This document shows, in pieces, positions 27,982 to 36,782 of a DNA stretch of 64,000 nucleotides. The stretch covers positions 1,651,154 to 1,715,153 of the forward strand of contig NC_013851.1 in assembly GCF_000025485.1 (NCBI RefSeq), written 5' to 3'. Each line of letters starts with the position of its first letter. The stretch's first letter is position 1. The notes under the pieces are model-generated. The model worked only from the letters and a program-made list of their open reading frames with translations. It was not told the origin of the DNA and did no database searches. This DNA is from Allochromatium vinosum DSM 180 (GTDB lineage: Bacteria > Pseudomonadota > Gammaproteobacteria > Chromatiales > Chromatiaceae). The position numbers and the translations under genes were made by a program.

Positions 27982-28503
27982 TCAATGGGAGTCGCCGTCT
28001 GATAGCGCTGCACCCCATCCGCTCAGGATCTCGCCAACGCGTTCGATCACGTCGGGAATCGCCGCCGCGACCGACGGCGACAGCTCCAGCCCCAGTTCCA
28101 GACATTCGGGCACGATGCCGACAAGGACGATCTCGGTCGGGCCATCGTCGAGCAACTGGAGCAGTGCCAGCAGATCCGACACGCCTAAATGATGCACCGA
28201 GAGCTTCGGACTCAGCGCGCGGCGGATGTCGGCATCGCGGAAGACGGCAATCCGGCCTGGCGGCGCGTCGAGTGCGATGGCATCGATCATCAGGATGCGC
28301 CGATGCTCGGCGAACAGCGGCAGCAGGTCCAGGCCCAGAGTGCCGCCGTCGATCAGCGTGACGGCCGGTTCGAGCCGGTAATCGCGTTCGAGCCGACGCA
28401 GCACATGGATACCCACGCCCTCATCGCCAAGCAACAGATTGCCGAGTCCAATCAGCAGAATGTCCGCGCCTAGATCATCGTTCACGTTCAATTCGGATTC
28501 CAC
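27982..28503 (-). CDS. [NiFe]-hydrogenase maturation protease (HyaD/HupD family)
   Basis: A 173-residue endopeptidase that trims the C-terminus of a hydrogenase large subunit once nickel is inserted. Nickel ligands expected in the family are present: Glu in GDEGVG, Asp in DAIALDAPPG or nearby, and His in SVHHLGVSDLL. The opening LLIGLGNLLLGDEGVGIHVL is diagnostic. The start is the GTG preceded by GGAGGTGA at ideal spacing; a longer 229-codon frame adds unrelated residues. No hydrogenase structural gene is in the window, so its partner lies elsewhere or is gone. The gene is divergent from the cytochrome operon. Confidence 0.85.
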   Translation of the reverse strand: MESELNVNDDLGADILLIGLGNLLLGDEGVGIHVLRRLERDYRLEPAVTLIDGGTLGLDLLPLFAEHRRILMIDAIALDAPPGRIAVFRDADIRRALSPKLSVHHLGVSDLLALLQLLDDGPTEIVLVGIVPECLELGLELSPSVAAAIPDVIERVGEILSGWGAALSDGDSH

Positions 28504-28737
28504 TGTCACCTCCAATTTCAGAGCGTCCGCACACGCCGGCCAGAGTGCGCAGCCCGACGCTCCAGTTCGAGAGTACCACGGTCCGATGGGTCTTGATCCG
28601 CCCGTTTTCGACCTCGATCGGGTGCGAGCGGCGACCGGCGTCGTCCATAATCGGCGAATCGGATTGGCCAACGACAGGGCGTTTGGCTAAGGTGTCGGGA
28701 AGGGGACAGATGAAGCGAACAGGAGCGCTCCTTACTC

Positions 28738-29700
28738 ATGAACGATCAAGATGTTTCGGCCCGATTCGGCGGCCTGCTCGCCCTGGGCCTGCTGCTGTTG
28801 AGCGTGCTGCCTGGAGCGATGCCGCAGGTCGAAGCCGCCATCCAGGGCCGGCTGGGCACCGACAACGCCGACTGTCTGCGCTGTCATCGCATGGAGACGC
28901 TGGGCTATCGCGACCCGCGCACAGGCGACTTGGTCGATCTGCACGTCGATGGCCGACAATTCGGACACTCGGCTCATGGCGAACTCCAGTGCATCGACTG
29001 CCACGAGGGCGACTTCGGCCAGTATCCGCATCCGGAGTCGGTGCTCGGGCAACGGCTCGACTGCGTCGGCTGTCATCAGGAACTGCACAAGGCGGACAAA
29101 CGCGCCTACACCTTCAAGACCATCGACCAGGAATTCGCCCTCAGTATCCATGCCGTCTCGGACTCACCCAAGGCCGAGGGCTTCGACTGTCATCGCTGTC
29201 ACGACCCGCATGCGTTCCGCAACTCCGAGGTCGGGCAGCCGATCGCCGAGATCGTGCGTGCGGGCAATGAACTCTGTCTGTCCTGTCACACCAAGATCCG
29301 CGACCCGCACAGCACCGCGCACCTGTGGCTACCGAAACGCGACAAGCATTGGGGATCGGTGCGCTGTCTCGACTGTCATACGCCCTTGACCGATCCGGGG
29401 CAGCCGGTCTCGCATCAGATTCTGGCCGCCAAAGACAGCAACTTCGACTGCGTCAGTTGTCACTCCAAGGAGGCGCGTCTGCTCGGACGGCTCTATCAGT
29501 ACCGTTCCGAGACCGATCTGGCCGGCGGCGGCTGGCTGTCGAAGGCGGTCTTCAATGAAGCCTATGTCGTCGGCATGAGCCGCAGTCCGCTACTCGACGC
29601 GCTGGGTCTGGGTGTGATCGGTCTGACCCTGCTGGTGCTGATCGCGCACGGCTGGGGCCGCTATCGCGCCTATCGACGTCTACGGGAGGATCGGTCATGA
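28738..29700 (+). CDS. Membrane-anchored heptahaem cytochrome c
   Basis: A 320-residue periplasmic electron carrier. Seven CXXCH haem sites are visible in order: CLRCH, CIDCH, CVGCH, CHRCH, CLSCH, CLDCH and CVSCH. A hydrophobic N-terminal segment (about 12-33) is a signal or anchor, and a C-terminal helix (about 284-303) is a membrane anchor. It resembles NapC/NrfB-like small multihaem modules only in general. It opens a four-gene operon joined by ATGA overlaps. A 12-bp palindrome (AGGAGCGCTCCT, 28721-28732) contains the probable ribosome-binding site. Confidence 0.8.
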   Translation: MNDQDVSARFGGLLALGLLLLSVLPGAMPQVEAAIQGRLGTDNADCLRCHRMETLGYRDPRTGDLVDLHVDGRQFGHSAHGELQCIDCHEGDFGQYPHPESVLGQRLDCVGCHQELHKADKRAYTFKTIDQEFALSIHAVSDSPKAEGFDCHRCHDPHAFRNSEVGQPIAEIVRAGNELCLSCHTKIRDPHSTAHLWLPKRDKHWGSVRCLDCHTPLTDPGQPVSHQILAAKDSNFDCVSCHSKEARLLGRLYQYRSETDLAGGGWLSKAVFNEAYVVGMSRSPLLDALGLGVIGLTLLVLIAHGWGRYRAYRRLREDRS

Positions 29701-30344
29701 GCGCACTCTATCTCTATCCGCGCTGGCTGCGCGCCTGGCACTGGGTCAATGCGCTGCTGTTCCTGGTGCTGATGTACACCGGCGCCAGCATGCACTTCGG
29801 CGAGGGCGGCTGGCTGATGCCGTTCGATCTGGCGGTCACGGTCCACAACACGGCGGGCATCCTGCTGACGCTGGGCTGGATCGGCTTCGTGGTGGGCAAC
29901 CTGCGCACCGAGAACGGGCGGCACTACCGGATACACTTGTCGGGCTTCGTCGACCGCCTGGTCGTCCAGGGGCGCTATTACGCCCAGGGCATCTTCCGCA
30001 ACGAACCGCATCCCTTCCATGTCAGCGTCGGGATGAAGTTCAACACCCTGCAACAGCTCAGCTATCTGGGCGTGATGTTCGGCCTGATGCCGCTCTTGAT
30101 CCTGAGCGGCTGGGCGTTCCTGTTCTCGGTCTCGCTGCCCGAGACCCTGCTCGGTCTGCCGAGCGTCTGGCTGGTGGCCATGGCGCACCTGACGCTGGCC
30201 TATCTGCTGGTGCTGTTCCTGCTCGTGCACATGTACATCATCACCACCGGCGAAACCGTCACGACCAATCTGCGCGCCATGATCACCGGCTGGCACCGCG
30301 AGGACGAACCGGGTTCCGACCGGCGTGAGGAGGCCAAATCATGA
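29697..30344 (+). CDS. Cytochrome b561-type membrane subunit
   Basis: A 215-residue integral membrane protein with four main helices and histidines suited to two b haems (RAWHWVN near the N-terminus, TVHNTAG near 58 and HLTLAYLLVLFLLVHMYI near 165). It belongs to the cytochrome b561/thiosulfate-reductase cytochrome b class and should exchange electrons between quinone and the two cytochromes c of this operon. It overlaps both neighbours by ATGA. Confidence 0.85.
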   Translation: MSALYLYPRWLRAWHWVNALLFLVLMYTGASMHFGEGGWLMPFDLAVTVHNTAGILLTLGWIGFVVGNLRTENGRHYRIHLSGFVDRLVVQGRYYAQGIFRNEPHPFHVSVGMKFNTLQQLSYLGVMFGLMPLLILSGWAFLFSVSLPETLLGLPSVWLVAMAHLTLAYLLVLFLLVHMYIITTGETVTTNLRAMITGWHREDEPGSDRREEAKS

Positions 30345-32539
30345 ACCCCATCGCCACACTGCTCGACCCCAGGACCAAACGCCGCCTGATCGTCGGCGCC
30401 GGCGTGTTCGGCGTTCTGGCGCTGGCCTATCGCTTCCTCTATCCGGTGGTCTTCGATGCCTATGTCGGCAAGACCAACGCGCCCCTGACCTATGAAAGCA
30501 GCCAGACGCTCACCGAAGCCGAATTCGAGGCAATGGCCCAGTCGCTGAGCGAGGAAGCACGCCGGCTCAAGGCCGAATCGGTCGTCGCTGAAGATCAAGA
30601 CCCCTTCGCGCGTCAGGTCAAGGTCGAGATGCTGATGAACACCGAGTCGTTCATCCGCGACAGCCAGCCGAGCCACATCAAGTATTTCCGCGAGGCCGGC
30701 ATCCGTCAGTACGAAGGCCCCAAGACCTGTCTGACCTGTCACGCCACCATCGAGGTCGATCATCCGGACGGCACCCGCTCGACGGTCGACACCCTCGACG
30801 ATCTCGTCAACTCGGTGCATTTCAAGTTCCAGAGCAGCGCCGGCGGCTTCTCGACCTATGGCTATGACGGACGTCAGGTGAACGCCGGTCCGCACAAGAT
30901 CCCGGTCGGCAAGATCGACCGCGCCTGCGGCATTCCGGGCAGCTTCACCTGGACCGGCTGGGCGGCGCTGGTCGCGAGCCGTCCCGAGCATGTCGAGGAA
31001 GGCGAGGTGGTGCTGCGCAGCGAGGGCTGCGGCCAGTGTCACATCGGCGGCAACTATCAGCCGGCGACCGAGAAGATGATGCCGGTCGGCGATGTACCGA
31101 GCATGGCCAAGGAAGGGATCGACTGTCTGATCTGTCATGCACGCGACTACGACATGAATCAGCGCGTCGTCATCCGCGACGAATACGGGTTGCGCTGGGA
31201 TCAGGACCGCAGCCTGCGCGCGGCGCTCACCGTCGGCCCGATCAGCTCCGAGACCTGTCTGCGCTGTCATCAGCACAACATGGGCGGCGACGTCTACGAG
31301 CACAATGCTGCTGCCCAGTCGCTCGGCTACAAGCACCAGCGTCTGCTGCATCGCGGAGCCAAGCGCGGCAATCCCTTCAGTCCCGAGGACGACGCCCACG
31401 CCGCCGCCGGCATCCAGTGCACCGACTGCCATCGCCCCGAGGGCCACAAGATTCCGCGCGGGCGTATGGGGGTGGATCTGGTCGCCAACGATCTGCCGGA
31501 CAAGGAGGTCTCGTGCGAAACCTGTCACACGCGAGCGCCCCACAACAACTCCAGGGACAAGGCACTGCTCAACGGCCATATCGCGCGGCTCGCCTGCGAG
31601 ACCTGTCATATCCCGCGCCTGGAAGACAACAACGTGGTGCTGCGCGACTGGGTGCATCCGACCTGGGACGCGGAAGAGGGGATCTGGGAGCCGACCGATG
31701 TCTATCGTTCGGGCGAACCGGGCAAGGGGTTCACCTACCTCTGGTTCAACGGCAACGGCACCTTCCTGGCCAATGCGCTGGGCAACAATCCGAACGGTGC
31801 CGACACCTATGATCCGCTGATGCAGCAGATCGCGCGGATCGACGACCCGGAGATCATCGCCGCCGTGCGCGCCAAGGCGACGGAACTCAAAGCGCAGTAT
31901 CCCGACATCGATGTCGAGCGCTATGTCCGGATGGCCACGGACCCGCTGTCGCAGCTCACGCCCGAGATGCTCGAACGGCGCCGTGCCATGATCCAGGCCA
32001 ACCTGCGCGCGGCCATGAACGATGGGGAGAGCCGGATCTATCCGTTCAAGCTCTTCAACGCCATGATGTACGAGGACATGTCCAACCAGGGACCGTTCGG
32101 GGCCATGATCCTGCCGTTCGACTACAGCACCTACTATGAGACGGGCGACACCCAGGCTGCCGTCAAGCGTGCCATCCAGGATCCGATCGTCCGGCGCATG
32201 TATCAGGAGCCGTTCAAGCTCTACATGATGGACGAGTTCATGGCCTATTTCGGCGTCAGCGGCGGCTGGAAGACGATCTATCCGCTCGTCGACGGTCAGC
32301 TCGTCAACGTCGAACCGCACTGGATGCGCCAGATGGGCACGCTCATGGTCAACCACGGCATCCAGCGCCAGGGGCACGACTGCGCCGACTGTCACGCGCC
32401 CAACGGTATCATGGATTTCAAACTGCTCGGCTACACGCCCGAACGGATCGCCGAACTCCAGGATCCGGAGCTGCTCAGACAGCCGCCGGTAAACGAGACG
32501 ATGGCAAACGCCGAGACACCGGCTCCGTCCGTGCCATGA
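30341..32539 (+). CDS. Octahaem cytochrome c related to octahaem tetrathionate reductase
   Basis: A 732-residue secreted or membrane-anchored protein with a hydrophobic N-terminal helix (about 15-35). Eight CXXCH motifs are present: CLTCH, CGQCH, CLICH, CLRCH, CTDCH, CETCH (twice) and CADCH. The order and surroundings (CLTCH with a nearby HF/HW, DCLICH, CLRCHQHNMGGD, then RLACETCHIP) resemble the octahaem tetrathionate reductase family. The protein is longer than typical OTR (about 430-500 residues), with a 300-residue extension that puts the last haem near 690. A tetrathionate, nitrite or hydroxylamine substrate is possible; none is shown by sequence. Confidence 0.75.
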   Translation: MNPIATLLDPRTKRRLIVGAGVFGVLALAYRFLYPVVFDAYVGKTNAPLTYESSQTLTEAEFEAMAQSLSEEARRLKAESVVAEDQDPFARQVKVEMLMNTESFIRDSQPSHIKYFREAGIRQYEGPKTCLTCHATIEVDHPDGTRSTVDTLDDLVNSVHFKFQSSAGGFSTYGYDGRQVNAGPHKIPVGKIDRACGIPGSFTWTGWAALVASRPEHVEEGEVVLRSEGCGQCHIGGNYQPATEKMMPVGDVPSMAKEGIDCLICHARDYDMNQRVVIRDEYGLRWDQDRSLRAALTVGPISSETCLRCHQHNMGGDVYEHNAAAQSLGYKHQRLLHRGAKRGNPFSPEDDAHAAAGIQCTDCHRPEGHKIPRGRMGVDLVANDLPDKEVSCETCHTRAPHNNSRDKALLNGHIARLACETCHIPRLEDNNVVLRDWVHPTWDAEEGIWEPTDVYRSGEPGKGFTYLWFNGNGTFLANALGNNPNGADTYDPLMQQIARIDDPEIIAAVRAKATELKAQYPDIDVERYVRMATDPLSQLTPEMLERRRAMIQANLRAAMNDGESRIYPFKLFNAMMYEDMSNQGPFGAMILPFDYSTYYETGDTQAAVKRAIQDPIVRRMYQEPFKLYMMDEFMAYFGVSGGWKTIYPLVDGQLVNVEPHWMRQMGTLMVNHGIQRQGHDCADCHAPNGIMDFKLLGYTPERIAELQDPELLRQPPVNETMANAETPAPSVP

Positions 32540-33375
32540 TCCGGAACCTGACCATCACGCAACTGGCGGAAAACGCGGCCAGCTCGCCTGGGTTGCTCGG
32601 TGAGCATGGCGCGTCCTTCTTCATTGAGGCCGACGCGCACTGTCTGCTGCTCGACACCGGGCAGGGGCTGACGCTGCGGCACAATGCCGCACGGCTCGGA
32701 ATCGCGCTCGAACGGGTGACGGCGGTCGCGCTCAGTCATGGCCATTACGACCACACCGGCGGGCTGGAGACGGTGATCGAATGCACCGGCGGTGCGATCG
32801 ATCTCTATCTGCATCCCGAGGCGCTGGCGCCCAAGTTCAACCGCGATGGCCGCTCAATCGGATCGCCGACCACGGATCTGGAGGTGCTGCGACCGCGCGT
32901 GCGGCGGCTCATCGCCGATACTGGGCCGATCGAGATCCGACCCGGCATCCAGCTCAGCGGCGAGATCCCGCGCCGCCATGCCATCGAAGATACGGGCGGC
33001 CCTTTCTATCGCGACGCCGCGCGCACCGAGATCGACGATCTGCCCGACGATCAGGCGCTCATCATCAACACCCTAGCGGGACTGGTGGTAGTGCTCGGCT
33101 GCGGTCATTCCGGGCTGATCAACACGCTCGATCATGTCCGCACGCTCGCGCCCGGACGCCCGATCCACGCCATTCTGGGCGGAACCCATCTGCTGCGCGC
33201 CGGCACCGAGCGTCTGGACTTCACCGTCGGCGCACTCGCCGGATTTGGGATCGACTATCTGGCCCCCAACCACTGCACCGGATTGGCGGCCACCTGCCTG
33301 CTGCGCCGGAGCTTCCCGGATCAGTTCCACGAGTCCCCCACAGGCACCGTGCATCGATTCGGAGCGGCCGCCTGA
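32536..33375 (+). CDS. Metallo-beta-lactamase-fold protein (7,8-dihydropterin synthase-like)
   Basis: A 279-residue MBL protein. The metal motif is SHGHYDHTGG near residue 70, with a further His in GCGHSGLINTL and the ending APNHCTG. This is the pattern of the MptA/dihydropterin-6-yl-methyl-aminobenzene phosphate synthase-like group, whose bacterial members are mostly uncharacterised. It is the last gene of the multihaem operon and overlaps the octahaem gene by ATGA, so a role in cofactor or electron-transfer function is possible. Confidence 0.78.
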   Translation: MIRNLTITQLAENAASSPGLLGEHGASFFIEADAHCLLLDTGQGLTLRHNAARLGIALERVTAVALSHGHYDHTGGLETVIECTGGAIDLYLHPEALAPKFNRDGRSIGSPTTDLEVLRPRVRRLIADTGPIEIRPGIQLSGEIPRRHAIEDTGGPFYRDAARTEIDDLPDDQALIINTLAGLVVVLGCGHSGLINTLDHVRTLAPGRPIHAILGGTHLLRAGTERLDFTVGALAGFGIDYLAPNHCTGLAATCLLRRSFPDQFHESPTGTVHRFGAAA

Positions 33376-33473
33376 TCGTTTCGAACTGAAGCCTTCGAGA
33401 CGCCGATTCCGCCACATGCGTCACGCCGGTACATGGGTATATTGACGGGCCGCCACGAGGAGGCCGAGGCTCC

Positions 33474-34433
33474 ATGAGAAAGACACTGGCATCGATCGCA
33501 CTGATCGGTCTCGCCGGCTGCGGCCAGGAGCCGAACACGGCCGTCGGCACGCTCGAATGGGACCGGATCGAGCTGATCGCCGAGCTGTCCGAGCCGATCG
33601 TCGAGATCCAACACCGCGAGGGCGATCGGCTCGCCGAGGGCGAGATCATCCTGAGGCTCGATCCGCGCCGGGCGCAGGCGCGTCTGGACGCGGCACGGGC
33701 CACCCGCGAGCAGGCCGAGGCCCGCTTGGCCGAGCTTGAGCGCGGACCCCGTGCCGAGCGCATCGCCGAGGCACGGGCCAGACTGAGCGGCGCCCGGGAC
33801 GACCTGGCGGTACGCGAGCGCGAGTTCGAACGGCTCGCGGCCCTGCTGAATCGCAAGCTCTCCAGCCCCGAGTCGGTGGACGCCGCCCGCCGTCTGCGCG
33901 ACCAGGCGCGCAGCGAGCAAGACCGCGCCGGCGCCGCGCTCGCCGAGCTGGAGCACGGCACCACCGCCGAGGAGCTGGCTCAGGCTAGGGCTGCACTCGC
34001 CCAAGCGCAGGCCAGCGAACGCGAGCGGGAACTCGACCTGGAACGCCTGACCGTCCGCTCGCCACGCGACGGACGGCTCGACGACCTGCCTTACCGTCTC
34101 GGCGAACAGCCGGCTGTCGGCAAGGTCGTCGCCCTGATGCTCGCCGGGTCCACCCCCTATGCCCGGGTCTACGTGCCCGAGGCGATCCGCGTCCGGGTCA
34201 CGCCCGGCACCGGCGCCCGCATCGCGGTCGACGGTCTCGACACCCCCTTCGCCGGACGGGTGCGCAAGGTGCTCGCCGATCCGGCCTTCACACCCTACTA
34301 CGCGCTCACCGAGCGCGATCGCGGACGACTGACCTATCTCGCCGAGATCGACCTCCAGGACGCGCCCGAATCGCTGCCGGCCGGGGTTCCGCTGGTCGCC
34401 CGCTTCCAGCTCGATACCCTGAGCGCGCCATGA
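33474..34433 (+). CDS. HlyD-type membrane-fusion lipoprotein of an ABC-2 exporter
   Basis: A 319-residue periplasmic adaptor. The lipobox GLAGC (Cys18) predicts lipid anchoring. A long coiled-coil hairpin, residues about 60-185, is rich in Glu, Arg and Ala, with a lipoyl-like half on each side (VEIQHREGDRLAEGE and LTVRSPRDGRL). It forms an operon with the ATPase and permease that follow. AGGAGG lies 10 bases before the ATG. Similar sets (YbhG-YbhF-YbhR/S) export drugs or lipids; the cargo here is unknown. Confidence 0.85.
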   Translation: MRKTLASIALIGLAGCGQEPNTAVGTLEWDRIELIAELSEPIVEIQHREGDRLAEGEIILRLDPRRAQARLDAARATREQAEARLAELERGPRAERIAEARARLSGARDDLAVREREFERLAALLNRKLSSPESVDAARRLRDQARSEQDRAGAALAELEHGTTAEELAQARAALAQAQASERERELDLERLTVRSPRDGRLDDLPYRLGEQPAVGKVVALMLAGSTPYARVYVPEAIRVRVTPGTGARIAVDGLDTPFAGRVRKVLADPAFTPYYALTERDRGRLTYLAEIDLQDAPESLPAGVPLVARFQLDTLSAP

Positions 34434-35368
34434 GCGGCTACTACGCCATCGAGTCCCACGGACTGACCCGCCGCTTCGGCGACTTCACCGCCGTGGACCA
34501 CATCGATCTGCGCATCCCGCGCGCCCAGATCTACGGCTTCCTCGGACCGAACGGATCGGGCAAGTCGACGACCATCCGCATGCTCTGCGGTCTGCTCACT
34601 CCCTCGGAAGGCGAGGCGCGGGTGCTGGGGCATCCGGTCCCGGGCGACGCCGACGCGCTCAAGCAGCAGATCGGTTACATGACCCAGCGCTTCTCTCTCT
34701 ACGAGGATCTGGATGTCCAGGAGAATCTGGACTTCATCGCCGACATCTACTGTCTGCCCCGCAAGACGCGCCGCGCGCGGATCGAGGCCCAGCTGGAGCG
34801 CTACAACCTGATCGGGCAGCGCCGCCAGCGCGCCGGCACCCTGAGCGGCGGCCAGAAGCAGCGTCTCGCGCTTGCCGCCGCCACCCTGCATGCGCCGCCG
34901 CTGCTCTTCCTCGACGAGCCGACCAGCGCGGTCGATCCGCAGAGCCGGCGCGACTTCTGGGAGACGCTCTTTGCGCTGGTCGCCGAGGGCACCACCATCC
35001 TGGTCTCGACCCACTATATGGACGAGGCTGAGCGCTGTCACCGTCTGGCGATCCTGCAGCGCGGCCGCATCGTCGCTGACGGCACCCCGACCCAGCTCTA
35101 TGCCGACATGGACGCACGGGTGGTGGAGGTGGAGACGGACGCGCCCGGACCCGCGCGCGCGGCGCTGGGCGGACTGGCGCCCATCCTCAGCGTCACCCAG
35201 CTCGGGGTGCGGTTGCGGGTGCTGGTCGCCAGGGCGGTCGAGGACGCACCCGAGCTGGTGCGCTCGGCGCTGGTGGCCGCCGGCGTCGAGGCCAGGGTCC
35301 AGCCGGTCCATCCGAGCCTGGAGGACGTCTTCGTCCTCGCGACCGATTCAGACGGAGTCAGGTCATGA
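34430..35368 (+). CDS. ABC-2 type exporter ATPase
   Basis: A 312-residue ATPase subunit. Walker A is GPNGSGKSTT, signature LSGGQKQR, Walker B LLFLDEPTSAVD, and the switch histidine is in STHYMDEA. It resembles YbhF-type drug or polysaccharide exporters, but only one ATPase domain is present, so a homodimer is expected. It overlaps both neighbours (ATGA). Confidence 0.9.
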   Translation: MSGYYAIESHGLTRRFGDFTAVDHIDLRIPRAQIYGFLGPNGSGKSTTIRMLCGLLTPSEGEARVLGHPVPGDADALKQQIGYMTQRFSLYEDLDVQENLDFIADIYCLPRKTRRARIEAQLERYNLIGQRRQRAGTLSGGQKQRLALAAATLHAPPLLFLDEPTSAVDPQSRRDFWETLFALVAEGTTILVSTHYMDEAERCHRLAILQRGRIVADGTPTQLYADMDARVVEVETDAPGPARAALGGLAPILSVTQLGVRLRVLVARAVEDAPELVRSALVAAGVEARVQPVHPSLEDVFVLATDSDGVRS

Positions 35369-36468
35369 GTCGCTGTCTCACCCGACTGAGCGCGATCCTC
35401 TTCAAGGAGGTGCGGCAGCTGCGCCGTGACCGTCTCACCTTCGGCATGATCGTCGGCATCCCGCTGATCCAGCTGATGCTGTTCGGCTACGCCATCAACA
35501 CCGACGTGCGCCACCTGCCGGCCGGGGTGGCCGATCAGGCCCAGACCTCGCTGTCACGGGCGCTGATCGCCGACAGTCAGGCGACCCAGGTGGTGGACAT
35601 CCATCGAGCGGTGAGCAGACCCGAGGAACTGGAGCGGCTGCTGCGGCGCGGTGAGATCGCGGTCGGCCTCCACATCCCGCCCGACTTCGGGCGCCGGTTG
35701 CAGGATCCGGAGCGCCCGGCCGCCCAGCTGCTGGCCGACGGCACCGATCCGGTCGTCCTGATGGCGGCCCGTCAGCTCGCTCAGATCTCGCTCGACTACG
35801 GCACGGCGCCGGAGCGGCCGAGCGGGGAGCCGGTCTTTGAGGTCCGCAGCTTCTACAACCCGGAGCGGCGCTCGGCGCTCAACATCGTGCCCGGTCTGAT
35901 CGGCGTCATCCTGACCCTGACGATGGTGCTCTTCACCGCAGTCGCCATCGTCCGTGAGGCCGAGCGCGGCAACCTGGAGCTGTTGATCAACACTCCGGTG
36001 CGCAGCCTCGAGCTGATGATCGGCAAGATCATCCCCTACGTGCTCATCGGGCTGGTGCAGGTGAGCATCATCCTGGCCCTCGGGATGCTGCTGTTCGGGG
36101 TGCCGGTGCGGGGCGCGCTCTATCAGGTCTATCTCGCGGCGCTGCTCTTCATCGCCGCCAACCTGACCCTGGGGCTGGTCATCTCCACCGCCGCCAAGAC
36201 CCAGTTCCAGGCGATGCAGATGACTTTCTTCATCTTTCTGCCCTCGATCCTGCTCTCGGGGTTCATGTTCCCCTTCGCCGGGATGCCCAAGGCCGCCCAG
36301 TATTTGTCCGAGCTGCTGCCGCTGACCCATTTCATCCGGATGATCCGGGGGATCATGCTGCGCGGGGCCAGCTTGGCGGATATGCCGGGGGAGGTGCTGG
36401 CGCTGGTCGTCTTTGCGGGGGTGACGTTGACGCTGGCGGTGTCGAGATTCAGTAAAACTCTGGATTGA
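35365..36468 (+). CDS. ABC-2 type exporter permease
   Basis: A 367-residue inner-membrane protein. An N-terminal helix (KEVRQLRRDRLTFGMIVGIPL) is followed by a large periplasmic domain (about 50-170), then five transmembrane helices. The last region LSELLPLTHFIRMIRGIMLRG is the ABC2_membrane signature. It resembles YbhS/YbhR. It completes the exporter operon; one permease implies a homodimer. Confidence 0.9.
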   Translation: MSRCLTRLSAILFKEVRQLRRDRLTFGMIVGIPLIQLMLFGYAINTDVRHLPAGVADQAQTSLSRALIADSQATQVVDIHRAVSRPEELERLLRRGEIAVGLHIPPDFGRRLQDPERPAAQLLADGTDPVVLMAARQLAQISLDYGTAPERPSGEPVFEVRSFYNPERRSALNIVPGLIGVILTLTMVLFTAVAIVREAERGNLELLINTPVRSLELMIGKIIPYVLIGLVQVSIILALGMLLFGVPVRGALYQVYLAALLFIAANLTLGLVISTAAKTQFQAMQMTFFIFLPSILLSGFMFPFAGMPKAAQYLSELLPLTHFIRMIRGIMLRGASLADMPGEVLALVVFAGVTLTLAVSRFSKTLD

Positions 36469-36782
36469 TGGGGGTTTTTGGTCCAAACCGTTTGGAGTGG
36501 TTGGAGCGTGTTCATGCGCTGGTGATTTACATCACCATCTTGTGGCCGGACTCGGTGCCCCTCTGCTGCTGCATCACTGTTGCTCGGCCTCTGAATGCCA
36601 TCAGCGCCATCATTCTTTTTGGGAATTGGGCGCGCACATATTGTACATACAGCGCCTAATGTAGATAACGAGCCGGTTGAATCTGACGGCTGCATCTAAT
36701 CCCTGACATCCCAGGCGGGGCAGTTCTGTCGAAAAGGAATTCTTGCTATCCTGTTAACAGAAAAACATGCTCTTAGCGTTCC
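36469..36782. other. 314-bp gap with boundary of the lower-GC insert
   Basis: No gene is seen. A 15-bp inverted repeat (TCCAAA-CCG-TTTGGA, 36482-36496) lies near the left end, and a 10-bp palindrome at 36751-36760 near the right end. Base composition drops in this stretch and stays lower to about 40.2 kb, so the insert boundary probably lies here. No attachment site or transposase remnant was found. Confidence 0.5.
36751..36760. promoter_or_regulatory. Palindrome upstream of the RHH gene, candidate operator
   Basis: CTGTTAACAG is a perfect 10-bp palindrome, 22 bp before the start of the RHH regulator and just after a possible extended -10 (TTGCTATCC). It is a plausible site for autoregulation by the RHH protein. 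Confidence 0.35.

Noticed and set aside
28504-28737. Extension of the maturation protease upstream to 229 residues
   Set aside because: The GTG at 28503 has an excellent GGAGGTGA signal and gives a normal-length protein that starts at the family's N-terminus. The extra 56 residues are unrelated.
30200-32395. 731-residue open frame antisense to the octahaem cytochrome
   Set aside because: The plus strand carries eight CXXCH motifs and ATGA couplings. The antisense frame is rich in His/Val/Asp repeats expected from reading GC-rich codons backwards.
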